Shown one piece after another: positions 8,411 through 15,518 of a stretch of DNA of 15,518 nucleotides; position 1 is the stretch's first letter; each line of letters starts with the position of its first letter. The stretch comes from Chloroflexota bacterium (GTDB lineage Bacteria; Chloroflexota; Chloroflexia; Thermomicrobiales; JADLAZ01): assembly GCA_020849725.1 (NCBI GenBank), contig JADLAZ010000213.1:1-15518 (forward strand), read 5' to 3'. Position numbers and translations under genes: made by a program. The notes under the pieces are model-generated. The model worked only from the letters and a program-made list of their open reading frames with translations, ran no database searches and was not told the origin of the DNA.

Positions 8411-9301
8411 CTAGAGGCCGCCGTAGGCATGCAATCCACCGAGGAAGTGGTTGCCGGTGAAGGTGAACAGCACCGCGGCAAACCCGAGCAGCAGCAGGAT
8501 CGCCGCGCCGCGCCCCTGCCAGCCGCGCAGGACGCGCGCGTGCAGGTAGCCGGCGTAGATCAGCCAGGTGACCAGCGCCGCCGTCTCCTTGGGGTCCCAG
8601 CCCCAGTAGCGGCCCCAGGCGATGCTGGCCCACAGCGCGCCGAGCATCAGCAGCAGCGCCTGCGCCGGGAAGCCGATGATGACCGCCTTGTAGGCGATCT
8701 CGTCGCAGGCGGCCGGCTTGGGCAGCCAGGCGATCTGACCGCGCTCATTGAGCAGATAGAGCGCGGCGGCAGCGGCGGCGGTGGCGAATGTGCCGTAGGC
8801 GATGACTGCCATCGCTACATGAATTGTCAGCAGTGGGCTTTGCAGCGCCGGAATCAGCGGCAGGATGCGGTCCGGCAGCGAGTTGGCGTACACCAGCATC
8901 AGCACCGCCGCCGGCACGACCAACGCGCCGAGCGTGCGCACCTGATAGCGCTGCTGAAAAAAGAGAAACACGCCAGTCATGCCGAGCGTGAAGGCAGTGG
9001 CGAACTCGAACTGGTTCGAGTACGGCGCGTGGCCGGTGACTGACCAGCGGAAGACCAGCCAGGCGATCAGGAAGGCGAAGGCCAGCCAGGTCAGCAGCCC
9101 GCCGAAACGGCCGGCCTCGCTATCGGCCGGGCCGGTCGCGCCACCGACGGTCACCGTCGCGCCGGTGGTGGTGCCGGCCGTCGTCTGGAGCTGGGTGGCG
9201 CGCACACGCAGCCGGCTGACCAGGTGGAACAGGTAGCAGCCGGCCGCCACGCTCATCGTAATCAAGGCAGCGGTGAAGCAGTAGGTGGCCAGATTCGCCA
9301 T
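8411..9301 (-). CDS. ccsA: System II heme exporter/ligase subunit CcsA (ResC)
   Basis: Polytopic inner-membrane protein (296 residues) that presents heme for attachment to apocytochrome c, working with ResB. The family's WWD motif is present as WGRYWGWDPKE (229-239), followed by a transmembrane helix TAALVTWLIYAGYLHARV. Conserved histidines that bind or handle heme are visible at H91 (TGHAPYSNQFEF), H161 (TIHVAMAVIAYG) and H291 (GGLHAYGG). About eight membrane segments can be read. Between the first two, residues 36-63 form an unusual Thr/Gly-rich hydrophilic linker. The start ATG 9301 has AAAGGAG 11 bases upstream, rather far. It is separated from resB by 57 bases and from the thioredoxin gene by 13. 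Confidence 0.94.
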   Translation of the reverse strand: MANLATYCFTAALITMSVAAGCYLFHLVSRLRVRATQLQTTAGTTTGATVTVGGATGPADSEAGRFGGLLTWLAFAFLIAWLVFRWSVTGHAPYSNQFEFATAFTLGMTGVFLFFQQRYQVRTLGALVVPAAVLMLVYANSLPDRILPLIPALQSPLLTIHVAMAVIAYGTFATAAAAAALYLLNERGQIAWLPKPAACDEIAYKAVIIGFPAQALLLMLGALWASIAWGRYWGWDPKETAALVTWLIYAGYLHARVLRGWQGRGAAILLLLGFAAVLFTFTGNHFLGGLHAYGGL

Positions 9302-9358
9302 TGGTGCGGCTGCTCCTTTCCGTGGGGCGCCGGCCGGCGCCGGCCCTCGTTCAGAAGA

Positions 9359-10888
9359 CTATACGATGAGATCAGGCTGACTGATGCCGGCCGGCGCGCC
9401 AGCCAGCGTCGCCGCGCGCAGGCGCGCGGCGACATCGCCCGTGATGCTCTCGTGCTCCCGGTGGGCGCCAAGGTCCAGCCGGCTGATGAAGGCGGAGCTG
9501 ACTCGCGATCCCCCGGTTGCACCGGGCGCGACGACGGCGCGGACACGACGATGGGGGAAGTAGAAGACGGCCGACCAGCCGACCAGCATCAGCACGCAGG
9601 CCGTCCAAATCAGCGGCAGGCCGGGGTTGTAGGAGAGGTTGAGGCCGGTGAACTGGCGCTCGCGCTCGAAGGTGAACTCCAGCAGTGGCCGGCCGGTCGG
9701 CGTCATCAGCACCGCTGGCGTGCCCAGATCGAGCAACTGCCGGAAGAGCAAGGTGTCCGGCGTGGCCCGGCCGGCCGGGTAGACCTCGACGGCAACCTGC
9801 CCCGGCTTGATCGCCGGGTCGGCCGCCGGGCCACCCGGCACGCGCCCGATGATGAACACCGACAGCGGGATCGGGAACCGCCCGGCTGGAATGTCGACCC
9901 AGCCCAGCGGCCGGCCGTCGGGATTGCGCCAGGGCATCGCCACACCATCGCGGAACATCACGTTGCCCTGGTTGTCCTTGACCTGCAACACGGTGGCCGG
10001 GCCGAAGAAGGCCTGATGGACGACCACCCCGTTGTGGTCGAGCGGGTCGTTGACGCGGATGCGGTGGCGACGGATCTCCTCCCAGCCATCGCCCGCACGC
10101 CGCAACAGGACAGCGTCGGTGTAGAAGTCGCTCGGCTGGCCGGTGGCCGGGTCGTACTCGTCGACGAACAGATCGTTGCGCACGGCCAGGTCGGTGCCGA
10201 AGCCGATCGGCCGCGTCGAGCCATCGGTAATGGTGAACACATCGTCGCGCCAACCGAAGACGCTGCCGACCAGCGCGCCCAGCAGCACCAGGATCAGGCC
10301 GGTGTGAGAGACGAACGTGCCGAAGATGCCGAAGCGGTGCTTATCGGCGTAGACGTACGTTCGGTCGCCATCGATCTCGTCAACAACACGATAGCGCCGG
10401 GCGCGCAGCGCGCCGGTCAGCGCGGCGCGGGCCGCCGCCGGCGCGGCGTCGGCCGCGACGTGGCGAGCGCTCTCATGCACCTCGAACAAGCGCTCCCCGA
10501 CTCGGATCGGCGGCAGGTGCATCGCCCCCCGCCAGATGCGCGGCACGCGGTTGAGAATGCCACCCAGCGCCACCGACATCGCCAGCGCCACCAGCAGCAC
10601 GCGGAAGTACCAACTCTGAAAGATGTTGAACAGGCCGAGTGCGTCGAACAGCGTCACCAGGCTGCCGAAAACGCCGAAGCGCTCGCGCTGGAAGTCGAGC
10701 CAATTGGCGTAGGCGACCGCGTCGTACAGACCGGCGTTGGATGCCTGTGGCACCAGCGTGCCGATGAACGTGCAGGCCGCCACCAGGCCGATCAATGTCA
10801 GCCCGAGCCGGACCGACGACGCGACACGCCAGACGCGATCGACCAGGTCGACTTGCCGCGGACGGAGCGAAATCGTCGTCTGGGCCAT
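9359..10888 (-). CDS. resB: System II cytochrome c biogenesis protein ResB (CcsB)
   Basis: Membrane partner of CcsA in heme delivery and ligation to c-type apocytochromes; 509 residues. It has the ResB layout: a helix near 27-45 (VRLGLTLIGLVAACTFIGTL, then the conserved VPQ), two more helices (GVFGSLVTLFDALGLF; YFRVLLVALAMSVALGGIL), a fourth with the conserved His (FGTFVSHTGLILVLLGALVG), a large external domain, and a last helix (LPLIWTACVLMLVGWSAVFY). The ATG at 10888 is chosen because GAGGTGG lies 8 bases upstream; a GTG four codons earlier overlaps that site. The C-terminal tail after the last helix (about 70 residues, no known motif) is cytoplasmic and variable in the family. It lies in an operon with ccsA and the thioredoxin gene. 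Confidence 0.94.
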   Translation of the reverse strand: MAQTTISLRPRQVDLVDRVWRVASSVRLGLTLIGLVAACTFIGTLVPQASNAGLYDAVAYANWLDFQRERFGVFGSLVTLFDALGLFNIFQSWYFRVLLVALAMSVALGGILNRVPRIWRGAMHLPPIRVGERLFEVHESARHVAADAAPAAARAALTGALRARRYRVVDEIDGDRTYVYADKHRFGIFGTFVSHTGLILVLLGALVGSVFGWRDDVFTITDGSTRPIGFGTDLAVRNDLFVDEYDPATGQPSDFYTDAVLLRRAGDGWEEIRRHRIRVNDPLDHNGVVVHQAFFGPATVLQVKDNQGNVMFRDGVAMPWRNPDGRPLGWVDIPAGRFPIPLSVFIIGRVPGGPAADPAIKPGQVAVEVYPAGRATPDTLLFRQLLDLGTPAVLMTPTGRPLLEFTFERERQFTGLNLSYNPGLPLIWTACVLMLVGWSAVFYFPHRRVRAVVAPGATGGSRVSSAFISRLDLGAHREHESITGDVAARLRAATLAGAPAGISQPDLIV

Positions 10889-10966
10889 GCGCCGCGCCAC
10901 CTCGATCGCCGGATACCGCCCGCCGCCGCCACGCTCGTCGTCAGCGCCCCAGACCGACCGCCGGGG

Positions 10967-11176
10967 TCATGCCAGCCGGGCCGACAGCGATTGTACCAGA
11001 GGCAGGGGTGCAGCGTGCTGACGTGCGCCGGGCGACGGCACGATCATCGCGCCGTCAACCCACTCGGCGCGCACATCCGCCGTCGCGCGCCATGCCCGAG
11101 ACTCCGCCCAGGTGGCCGGTCCGGACGGAGGAACGGGCAGGCAGAGATCGATCTCCGGTGGGGGTGGCCGGCTCAT
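10967..11176 (-). pseudogene. Truncated Uma2 (DUF820)-like ORF inside the cytochrome c operon
   Basis: A 69-codon frame whose middle (RAEWVDGAMIVPSPGARQH, followed by a leucine-rich helix) matches the N-terminal pattern of Uma2-family nuclease-fold proteins (Y/W.aE.vdGelivmsPas..H). Uma2 proteins are about 190 residues; here everything after the first helix, including the PD...E-type catalytic part, is missing, and only 78 bases separate the stop from resB. Yet the ATG at 11176 has a strong site (GGGAGGG, 5 bases upstream), so a short peptide could still be made. It lies 63 bases after ccdA and reads in the operon's direction. It is most likely the remnant of an inserted accessory gene; a functional microprotein is possible but unsupported. 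Confidence 0.5.
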
Positions 11177-11239
11177 GGGCACCCTCCCGAGCGGAGCAGA
11201 GCGATCTGGCGGTCCCTTTTCCAACCGACGATGACCCAG

Positions 11240-11950
11240 CTACAGCGTGCCCCAGTTGAACAAGCCGGCCAGGCGGGCAAAGGTGTTGGTCAACATCAGC
11301 ACGCCGACGATGATGATGAACACCGCCCCAACGCGGCTGATGACCGGCATCAGCGCCTGCAGCCGGCGCAGCGTGCCGACCGCCGACCGGAAGGCGAACG
11401 CCGTCGCCAGGAACGGCAGGCCCAGGCCGGCGCAGTAGGCGACCAGTAGCCAGGCGCCCTGCCAGACGGTGTCGCTGAAGCTGGCCAGGCCGATGATGCT
11501 GCCCAGCACTGGCCCGATGCACGGCGTCCAACCGGCGGCGAAGACCATGCCGACGACGTAGGAGGCGCCGAGCGCGGGTGGGCCGGTGCGCTGGTGATCG
11601 AACCGCTGCTCCTTGAACAGAAAGGGCAATGTGAAGACACCGAGCAGGTTGAGACCCATCACGATCAGGACAACGCCGCCGATCTGCCGCAGCAGCGGCG
11701 CGTAGTCGCGCAGCAGGTCGAACGCCAGCCCGATCGACACCCAGAAGGCGATGAAGACCGTCGAGAAGCCGGCGACGAAGGTCAGCGCGTGCCCGAGGAC
11801 GACACGGCGCGGGAGCGCCGCCGCGCCGGTGACGGTCGTGCCGGCCAGATGTCCGATGTAGGCCGGCACCAGCGGCAGCACGCACGGCGACAGGAACGAC
11901 ACGACGCCGGCCAGGAAGGCGAGGGCGACGCTGACATCGGCGGTGGGCAT
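11240..11950 (-). CDS. ccdA: CcdA-type thiol-disulfide electron carrier
   Basis: Six-helix inner-membrane protein (236 residues) of the DsbD/CcdA family that moves reducing power from cytoplasmic thioredoxin to extracytoplasmic thiol proteins such as the ResA/TlpA protein encoded downstream. Both redox cysteines are in their conserved settings: C23 in SFLSPCVLPLVPAYIG and C144 in AAGWTPCIGPVLGSIIGL. Membrane helices can be read throughout. The ATG 11950 is preferred, as it begins the family's N-terminal helix and has AAGGG 9 bases upstream; an in-frame ATG eight codons earlier (11974) lacks a site. It is probably the first gene of the cytochrome c biogenesis unit, 134 bases after the solute-binding protein gene, where no convincing promoter or terminator is seen. 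Confidence 0.94.
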   Translation of the reverse strand: MPTADVSVALAFLAGVVSFLSPCVLPLVPAYIGHLAGTTVTGAAALPRRVVLGHALTFVAGFSTVFIAFWVSIGLAFDLLRDYAPLLRQIGGVVLIVMGLNLLGVFTLPFLFKEQRFDHQRTGPPALGASYVVGMVFAAGWTPCIGPVLGSIIGLASFSDTVWQGAWLLVAYCAGLGLPFLATAFAFRSAVGTLRRLQALMPVISRVGAVFIIIVGVLMLTNTFARLAGLFNWGTL

Positions 11951-12084
11951 ACCGGTTGACCCTTGCTGCAACATGGGCGACGGTCGGCGTCATGGCGCGA
12001 CCACTCCCGCCAAAGGTACCACCAGCGCTCGACTCCGGCACGCCCGCCCGCCCCGGCGCGGTCTACAGCCTCCGCCAAAACAGC

Positions 12085-13863
12085 CTATTTGCCGTCGACA
12101 ACCCACCACTGGTGGGCGTTGTAGCCGAGGCCGCTCGGGTTGGGGATGACGTTGCGGGTGCGGCGAGTGACACCGTAAGCCATCAGCGGGTAGTCGATGA
12201 CCAGCGCCGGCAGATCGTCGAGCAGCATCTGCTGGATCTTCACGTACAGGTCGCGGCGCCGAGACTGGTCGGTCGTGGCCACGGCCTCATCCATCTGCCT
12301 GTCGAGCGCCGGATTGCTGTAGCGGCCGGCGTTGAAGCCGGTCCGGTAGGCGTCAGTGCTCCACAGCACCCGCTGGTCGGGGTCGAAATCGGCGGCGTAG
12401 GCGGCCAGGTAGACGTCGAACTCGTGCGTGCGACGCAGCCGGTTGACGACCTCCGGAAAATCGACCAGCGTCAGCTTGACGTCCGCGCCGAGCTGCTTCC
12501 AGGCATCCTGCACCAGCAGTGCGACCTGCTCGCGCACGCGGTTGCCGCCGCTGCCACGGTTGGTCAGCAACTCGAACGCCAGCTTCTTGCCCTCACGCTC
12601 GCGCACGCCGTCCGGGCCGCGCCGCCAGCCGAGGCTATCGAGGGCGGCATTGGCGCGGGCCTGATCGTAGCGGATGCGGCTGGTCAGCGTGGCATCAGCC
12701 GCCCACGACGGCGGCGGCACGGAGCCACCGCCGAGCCGGGCCAGGCCGGCGCGCGCCTGCCGGATCAGCGCCTCGCGGTCGATGCCGGCCGCCAGCGCGT
12801 GGCGCAACTGGCGATCCTGGAAAAGCGGCGTGCGGGCCGGGTCGAGCTGAAAGCCAAGCAGCGTGATCGAGAGCGAGTCGACGCGGTGCAGCGTCAGGTT
12901 CTGCTGTCGGCCGATCTCATCGGCATCGCTCTCGCGCAGCACGCCGACGTCGATCTCGCCCAGGCGCAACATCGTCTGGAGGACATCCTGGCTAGGCACG
13001 ACGCGCAGGACGACCTCATCGAGGTATGGCGAGCCGGTGAAAGCAGCGTCGTGGCGGGCGAGCGTCAGGGTGCTGCCGCGCAGCCACTCCTTGAAGCGGA
13101 ACGGTCCGGTGCCGACCGGCCGCAGCACGCTGAACTCGCTCTGCTCGAGCCGGGCCGGCTCGATGCTGGCCAGCAGGTGGGTCGGGACGATGCCGTAGCT
13201 GGCATGGGTCGCCAGAAACGGCGCGAACACCTGCTTCAGCCGGAAGGCGACCTCGGTGGGACTGACGACGTCGACGCCCTCGAGTACAGCCGCCAGGTCG
13301 GCGTGGCGCGGCGCATTGACGCTGTCCTTCAGTAGCAGATCGTAGGTGAACTTGACATCCTCGGCGGTGCAGGGTTTGCCGTCGTGAAAGACGGCGTTGC
13401 CGCGCAGCGTGAAGGTGTAGCCACGGCTGTCGGCCCCGGGACGCCAGCTCGTAGCCAGATCCGGCTCGGGCAGCAGCGTCGTCGGGTTGATCTTCACCAG
13501 GCCGTTGAAGAGCAGGTTGACGGCATGGCCCGACACCGGGTCGGTGACGAAGAGCGGGTTGAGCGTCCGCACCTCACTGAGCCAGCCCTCGACGATCCGC
13601 CCGCCACGGCGCGGATTGGCCAGATCGAGCTGGGCCGCGAAGTCAGTGGCCGGCGTGCCCGTGACCGCTGGTGGCGCCCCGGTCACCGTCATCGGCGGTG
13701 GGGTGGCGGCGGCCGTCCCACTGCCGCCAGGGGCACCCCCGGCGGTCGCCGGCACGGTCGTCGCCGGCGCGACCGTCGCCGGTGACGCGCCGCCGCAGGC
13801 TGCTGCCAGCGCGGGCATCACCGCCATGGCCAGCAACGCGCGACGGCTCAGGATCGCGTGCAT
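12085..13863 (-). CDS. Oligopeptide ABC transporter substrate-binding lipoprotein (SBP family 5)
   Basis: Extracytoplasmic solute-binding protein of 592 residues for peptides or similar ligands. The N-terminus carries a twin-arginine-like motif SRRALLAM (6-13), a hydrophobic run and a lipobox LAAAC with C23 as the lipidated residue, so it is predicted to be exported and anchored to the membrane. A Thr/Ala/Pro/Gly-rich tether (about 24-75) follows. The family-5 binding domain shows TLNPLFVTDP, NLLFNGLVK, TFTLRGNAVFHDGKPCTAED, GTGPFRFKEW and LRHALAAGIDREAL. The start ATG 13863 has GGAGG 5 bases upstream; a longer open frame to 13944 would bury the signal peptide. No permease or ATPase genes are on either side, so it is an orphan here and would need partners encoded elsewhere. 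Confidence 0.93.
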   Translation of the reverse strand: MHAILSRRALLAMAVMPALAAACGGASPATVAPATTVPATAGGAPGGSGTAAATPPPMTVTGAPPAVTGTPATDFAAQLDLANPRRGGRIVEGWLSEVRTLNPLFVTDPVSGHAVNLLFNGLVKINPTTLLPEPDLATSWRPGADSRGYTFTLRGNAVFHDGKPCTAEDVKFTYDLLLKDSVNAPRHADLAAVLEGVDVVSPTEVAFRLKQVFAPFLATHASYGIVPTHLLASIEPARLEQSEFSVLRPVGTGPFRFKEWLRGSTLTLARHDAAFTGSPYLDEVVLRVVPSQDVLQTMLRLGEIDVGVLRESDADEIGRQQNLTLHRVDSLSITLLGFQLDPARTPLFQDRQLRHALAAGIDREALIRQARAGLARLGGGSVPPPSWAADATLTSRIRYDQARANAALDSLGWRRGPDGVREREGKKLAFELLTNRGSGGNRVREQVALLVQDAWKQLGADVKLTLVDFPEVVNRLRRTHEFDVYLAAYAADFDPDQRVLWSTDAYRTGFNAGRYSNPALDRQMDEAVATTDQSRRRDLYVKIQQMLLDDLPALVIDYPLMAYGVTRRTRNVIPNPSGLGYNAHQWWVVDGK

Positions 13864-13906
13864 CCCCACCTCCAGGCCAGCCGGGACTATCGTGCCCGCC
13901 TGTCCT

Positions 13907-13935
13907 GTCGTACCGGATGGCTGGGCCAGCGTCAA
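13907..13935 (-). promoter_or_regulatory. Putative promoter of the solute-binding protein gene
   Basis: On the minus strand TTGACG (13935-13930), a 17-base spacer and TACGAC (13912-13907) give a housekeeping-type promoter with a strong -35 and a weak -10. It predicts a start near 13900 and a leader of about 37 bases. It lies just upstream of the broken Vgb-like gene, in the region that would have held that gene's 5' part. Confidence 0.42.
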
Positions 13936-13960
13936 GGGCGCCACGGTTCAGCGGCCAGTC

Positions 13961-14399
13961 CGGTATGATGCGCTGGCCGGCAACCACATCGCCCGCGTCA
14001 ACCCCGAAACCGGCGCGGCCACCGTGCTGGAGCCCCTGACCCGCCAGCAGGGGACGCGGCGCGTCTGGGCCGACTCGCGCGGAAGCATCTTGGTCAGCGA
14101 GTACACCGCCGGTCGCGTTGGGCGCTACACACCGTCGAGCGGCGCCTGGCGCGAGTGGCCATTGCCCGGCGCGCGCCCGCTGGCCTACGCTTGTCTACGT
14201 CGACGAGCGCGACCAGGTCTGGTTGAGCGACTTCGACGGCAACCCCCTGGTGCGCTTCGACCCCGAGCGCGAGCAGTTCGAGAGCTTCCCGCTGCCGAGT
14301 ACTCCCGGCAGCCTGCGCCAGATCCTCGGCCGACCGGGCGAGGTATGGGGCGCCGAGTCGAGCGCCGACAAGCTGGTCGTCATTCGCATGGCGTCGTAG
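13961..14399 (+). pseudogene. Vgb-like (streptogramin lyase family) beta-propeller, truncated and frameshifted
   Basis: The first part (13961-14187) reads RYDALAGNHIARVNPETGAA, then RRVWADSRGSILVSEYTAGR and WREWPLPGARPLAYA. The second (14192-14399), in another frame, reads VYVDERDQVWLSDFDGNPLV, RFDPEREQFESFPLPS and ILGRPGEVWGAESSADKLVV to a stop. Both are consecutive propeller blades of the Vgb/SMP-30-like family (repeating NxIxRxDP...G and VWxSDFxxNxLVRFDP patterns). They join exactly at PLAYA/VYVDE if one base is removed near 14188-14193, so one base has been gained (or two lost). The 5' end is also missing: no start codon or signal peptide precedes, and the divergent lipoprotein gene begins at 13863. 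Intact relatives are around 300 residues. I judge it a pseudogene; a sequencing error could explain the frameshift but not the missing 5' end. Confidence 0.72.
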
Positions 14400-14471
14400 C
14401 GAGCGGGGTCAAGCAACCCGGGCAAGAGTGTGACCATCACGATCGGCTCCTGCAAGGAGCGGTCAACGACG

Positions 14472-14490
14472 GGCGAGCAGCACGCTCGCC
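14472..14490. terminator. GC-rich hairpin between convergent units
   Basis: A perfect 7-bp stem, GGCGAGC (14472-14478) and GCTCGCC (14484-14490), with a 5-base loop, lies between the plus-strand Vgb-like remnant and the minus-strand PLP enzyme gene. A second stem, GCTCCT/AGGAGC (14446-14460), and a third, GCGTGG/CCACGC (14564-14581), flank it. None has a T tract, so these are at most weak, bidirectional stops. The rest of the 216-base gap shows no coding signal. Confidence 0.3.
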
Positions 14491-14615
14491 ACGACGGCCG
14501 CGACTCGCCGGCCCAGTTCGCCAGGTATGCGTGGCGTGAGGAGTCGCGGGAGGGGGCGCCAGCGCGTGGCAACATCCACGCTCATTCGACCCGCACCGAC
14601 CACAGCGGCAGCACC

Positions 14616-15518
14616 TCAGCCACGCGGAGCCGTCGCCAGCGCCGCGCACAGCCGGGCGATCTCGTCGTCGGTGTTGTAGTAGTGGACTGAGGCGCGCACG
14701 ATCTCGCTCAGCCCGCGCATCTGCATGTCCAGCAGCGTGCTGGCCGCCGTCGAGACGGTCACGTTGATCGCCTGCCGCGCCAGGTGCTGCATGACGCGCG
14801 GCGCGGGGCAGCCGTCGACGGTAAAAGTGACAATGCCGCAGCGCTGCTCGCCCAGGTCGCGCACGGTCACGCCCGGCAGCGTCGCCAGCTCGGCCCGCAG
14901 CCGGGCCGCCAGCGCCGTCACCCGCGCCGCGATGGTCGGCAAGCCCCAGCCGAGCGCGTAGTCGATGGCGACACCCAGCCCGATCTTGCCAGCGACGTTC
15001 GACTCCCAGTTCTCGAAGCGGCGCGCGTCTGGCCGGACCTCGTAGGTGGTGGCGCTGGTCCAGCGCGCGGCGTGAAGATCAAGGAAGGGCGGGTGCAGCC
15101 GCTCCAGCAGTTCGCGCCGAACGTAGAGCAGGCCGGTGCCGCGCGGGCCGCGCAGGAACTTGCGCCCCGTCGCCGACAGCATGTCGCAGCCGATCGCCTC
15201 GACATCGACCGGCAACTGGCCGACCGACTGGCAGGCATCCAGCAGGTAGGGGATGCCGGCTGCCCGCGCCACCGCGCCCACCGCCTCAGCCGGGTTGACC
15301 AGCCCGCCATTGGTCGGCACGTGCGTGATGGCGATCAGCTTGACGCGCTCGTCGATCAGCGCGCGCAGCGCCGCGACTGACACCTGGCCATCATCGTCGT
15401 TCGGGATGACCTCGACTGTCGCGCCGGCGCGGCGCGTCGCCTGCAGCAGCGCGATGTAGTTGCTGGCGTACTCGGCCATCGCCGTCAGCACGCGGTCGCC
15501 CGGCCCGAGTGGCACGGC
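14616..15518 (-). CDS. Class V PLP-dependent aminotransferase/lyase, N-terminus beyond window edge
   Basis: The 300 C-terminal residues of a fold-type I PLP enzyme of class V; the frame continues past the right edge, so the start and the first phosphate-binding loop are not visible. Seen: YLLDACQSVGQLPVDV (Asp and Gln that contact the cofactor, residues 94 and 97 of the visible part), SATGRKFLRGPRGTGLLYVR with the Schiff-base Lys (visible residue 120), ARRFENWESNVAGKIGLGVA, and the C-terminal signature RASVHYYNTDDEIARL shared with SufS-like enzymes. The loop that carries the catalytic Cys in cysteine desulfurases has none here (STAASTLLDMQMRGLSEIVR), so sulfur transfer is unlikely; an aminotransferase or beta-lyase role fits better. 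The substrate is unknown. It converges on the Vgb-like remnant. It is distinct from the PLP enzyme at 6565-7728, which has DGAH in place of DACQ. Confidence 0.88.
   Translation of the reverse strand, partial: AVPLGPGDRVLTAMAEYASNYIALLQATRRAGATVEVIPNDDDGQVSVAALRALIDERVKLIAITHVPTNGGLVNPAEAVGAVARAAGIPYLLDACQSVGQLPVDVEAIGCDMLSATGRKFLRGPRGTGLLYVRRELLERLHPPFLDLHAARWTSATTYEVRPDARRFENWESNVAGKIGLGVAIDYALGWGLPTIAARVTALAARLRAELATLPGVTVRDLGEQRCGIVTFTVDGCPAPRVMQHLARQAINVTVSTAASTLLDMQMRGLSEIVRASVHYYNTDDEIARLCAALATAPRG

Noticed and set aside
9224..11449. 741-codon plus-strand open frame opposite ccsA, resB and ccdA
   Set aside because: It spans several real minus-strand genes, is Gln/Arg/Ala-rich and resembles no protein family.
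11956..13335. 459-codon plus-strand open frame opposite the solute-binding protein gene
   Set aside because: Antisense shadow of a well-supported lipoprotein gene, without ribosome site or domain.

Overview
The window is very GC-rich (strong G/C bias at codon third positions). It carries a System II (Ccs/Res) cytochrome c biogenesis operon, an oligopeptide-binding lipoprotein with a Tat-like signal, a Lon protease, leuCD and several class V PLP enzymes. Together with the Vgb-, Uma2- and PIN-type gene remnants, this fits a GC-rich member of the Chloroflexota, perhaps Thermomicrobia-like. The organism assignment is an inference from gene style and content, not from a marker gene.

Layout. Bases 1-1918 (minus) hold the first 639 codons of lon, cut by the window edge before the catalytic serine. 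Bases 1919-2492 are a gene-poor gap with the lon leader (a -10 box and a GNRA-capped hairpin) and what looks like a frameshifted PIN-domain (VapC-like) remnant. Bases 2493-4161 (minus) hold a creatininase-family amidohydrolase followed 16 bases later by a LysR-type regulator. Bases 4162-4316 are a divergent control region with a 23-bp perfect dyad containing ATC-N9-GAT, centred about 65 bases before the predicted leuC transcription start. Bases 4317-6363 (plus) hold leuC and leuD, and 6565-7728 (plus) a CefD-like class V PLP enzyme. Bases 7735-11950 (minus) hold ccdA, a truncated Uma2-like ORF, resB, ccsA and a ResA/TlpA-type thioredoxin. Bases 12085-13863 (minus) hold an oligopeptide-binding lipoprotein gene with no permease genes beside it. 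Bases 13961-14399 (plus) hold a frameshifted, 5'-truncated Vgb-like beta-propeller pseudogene. Bases 14616-15518 (minus) hold a second class V PLP enzyme, cut by the window edge.

How the genes work together. CcdA passes electrons across the membrane to the membrane-anchored thioredoxin-like protein, which reduces the CXXCH cysteines of apocytochrome c; ResB and CcsA bring heme out and ligate it. LeuC and LeuD form isopropylmalate isomerase of leucine synthesis. The LysR protein is a good candidate regulator of the divergent leuC/creatininase promoters.

I found no convincing new multi-gene system. The most interesting items are the LysR-type operator geometry, the lon leader hairpin, and a set of decayed gene fragments lying between transcription units. 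No tRNA, rRNA, CRISPR array or intact mobile element was seen.
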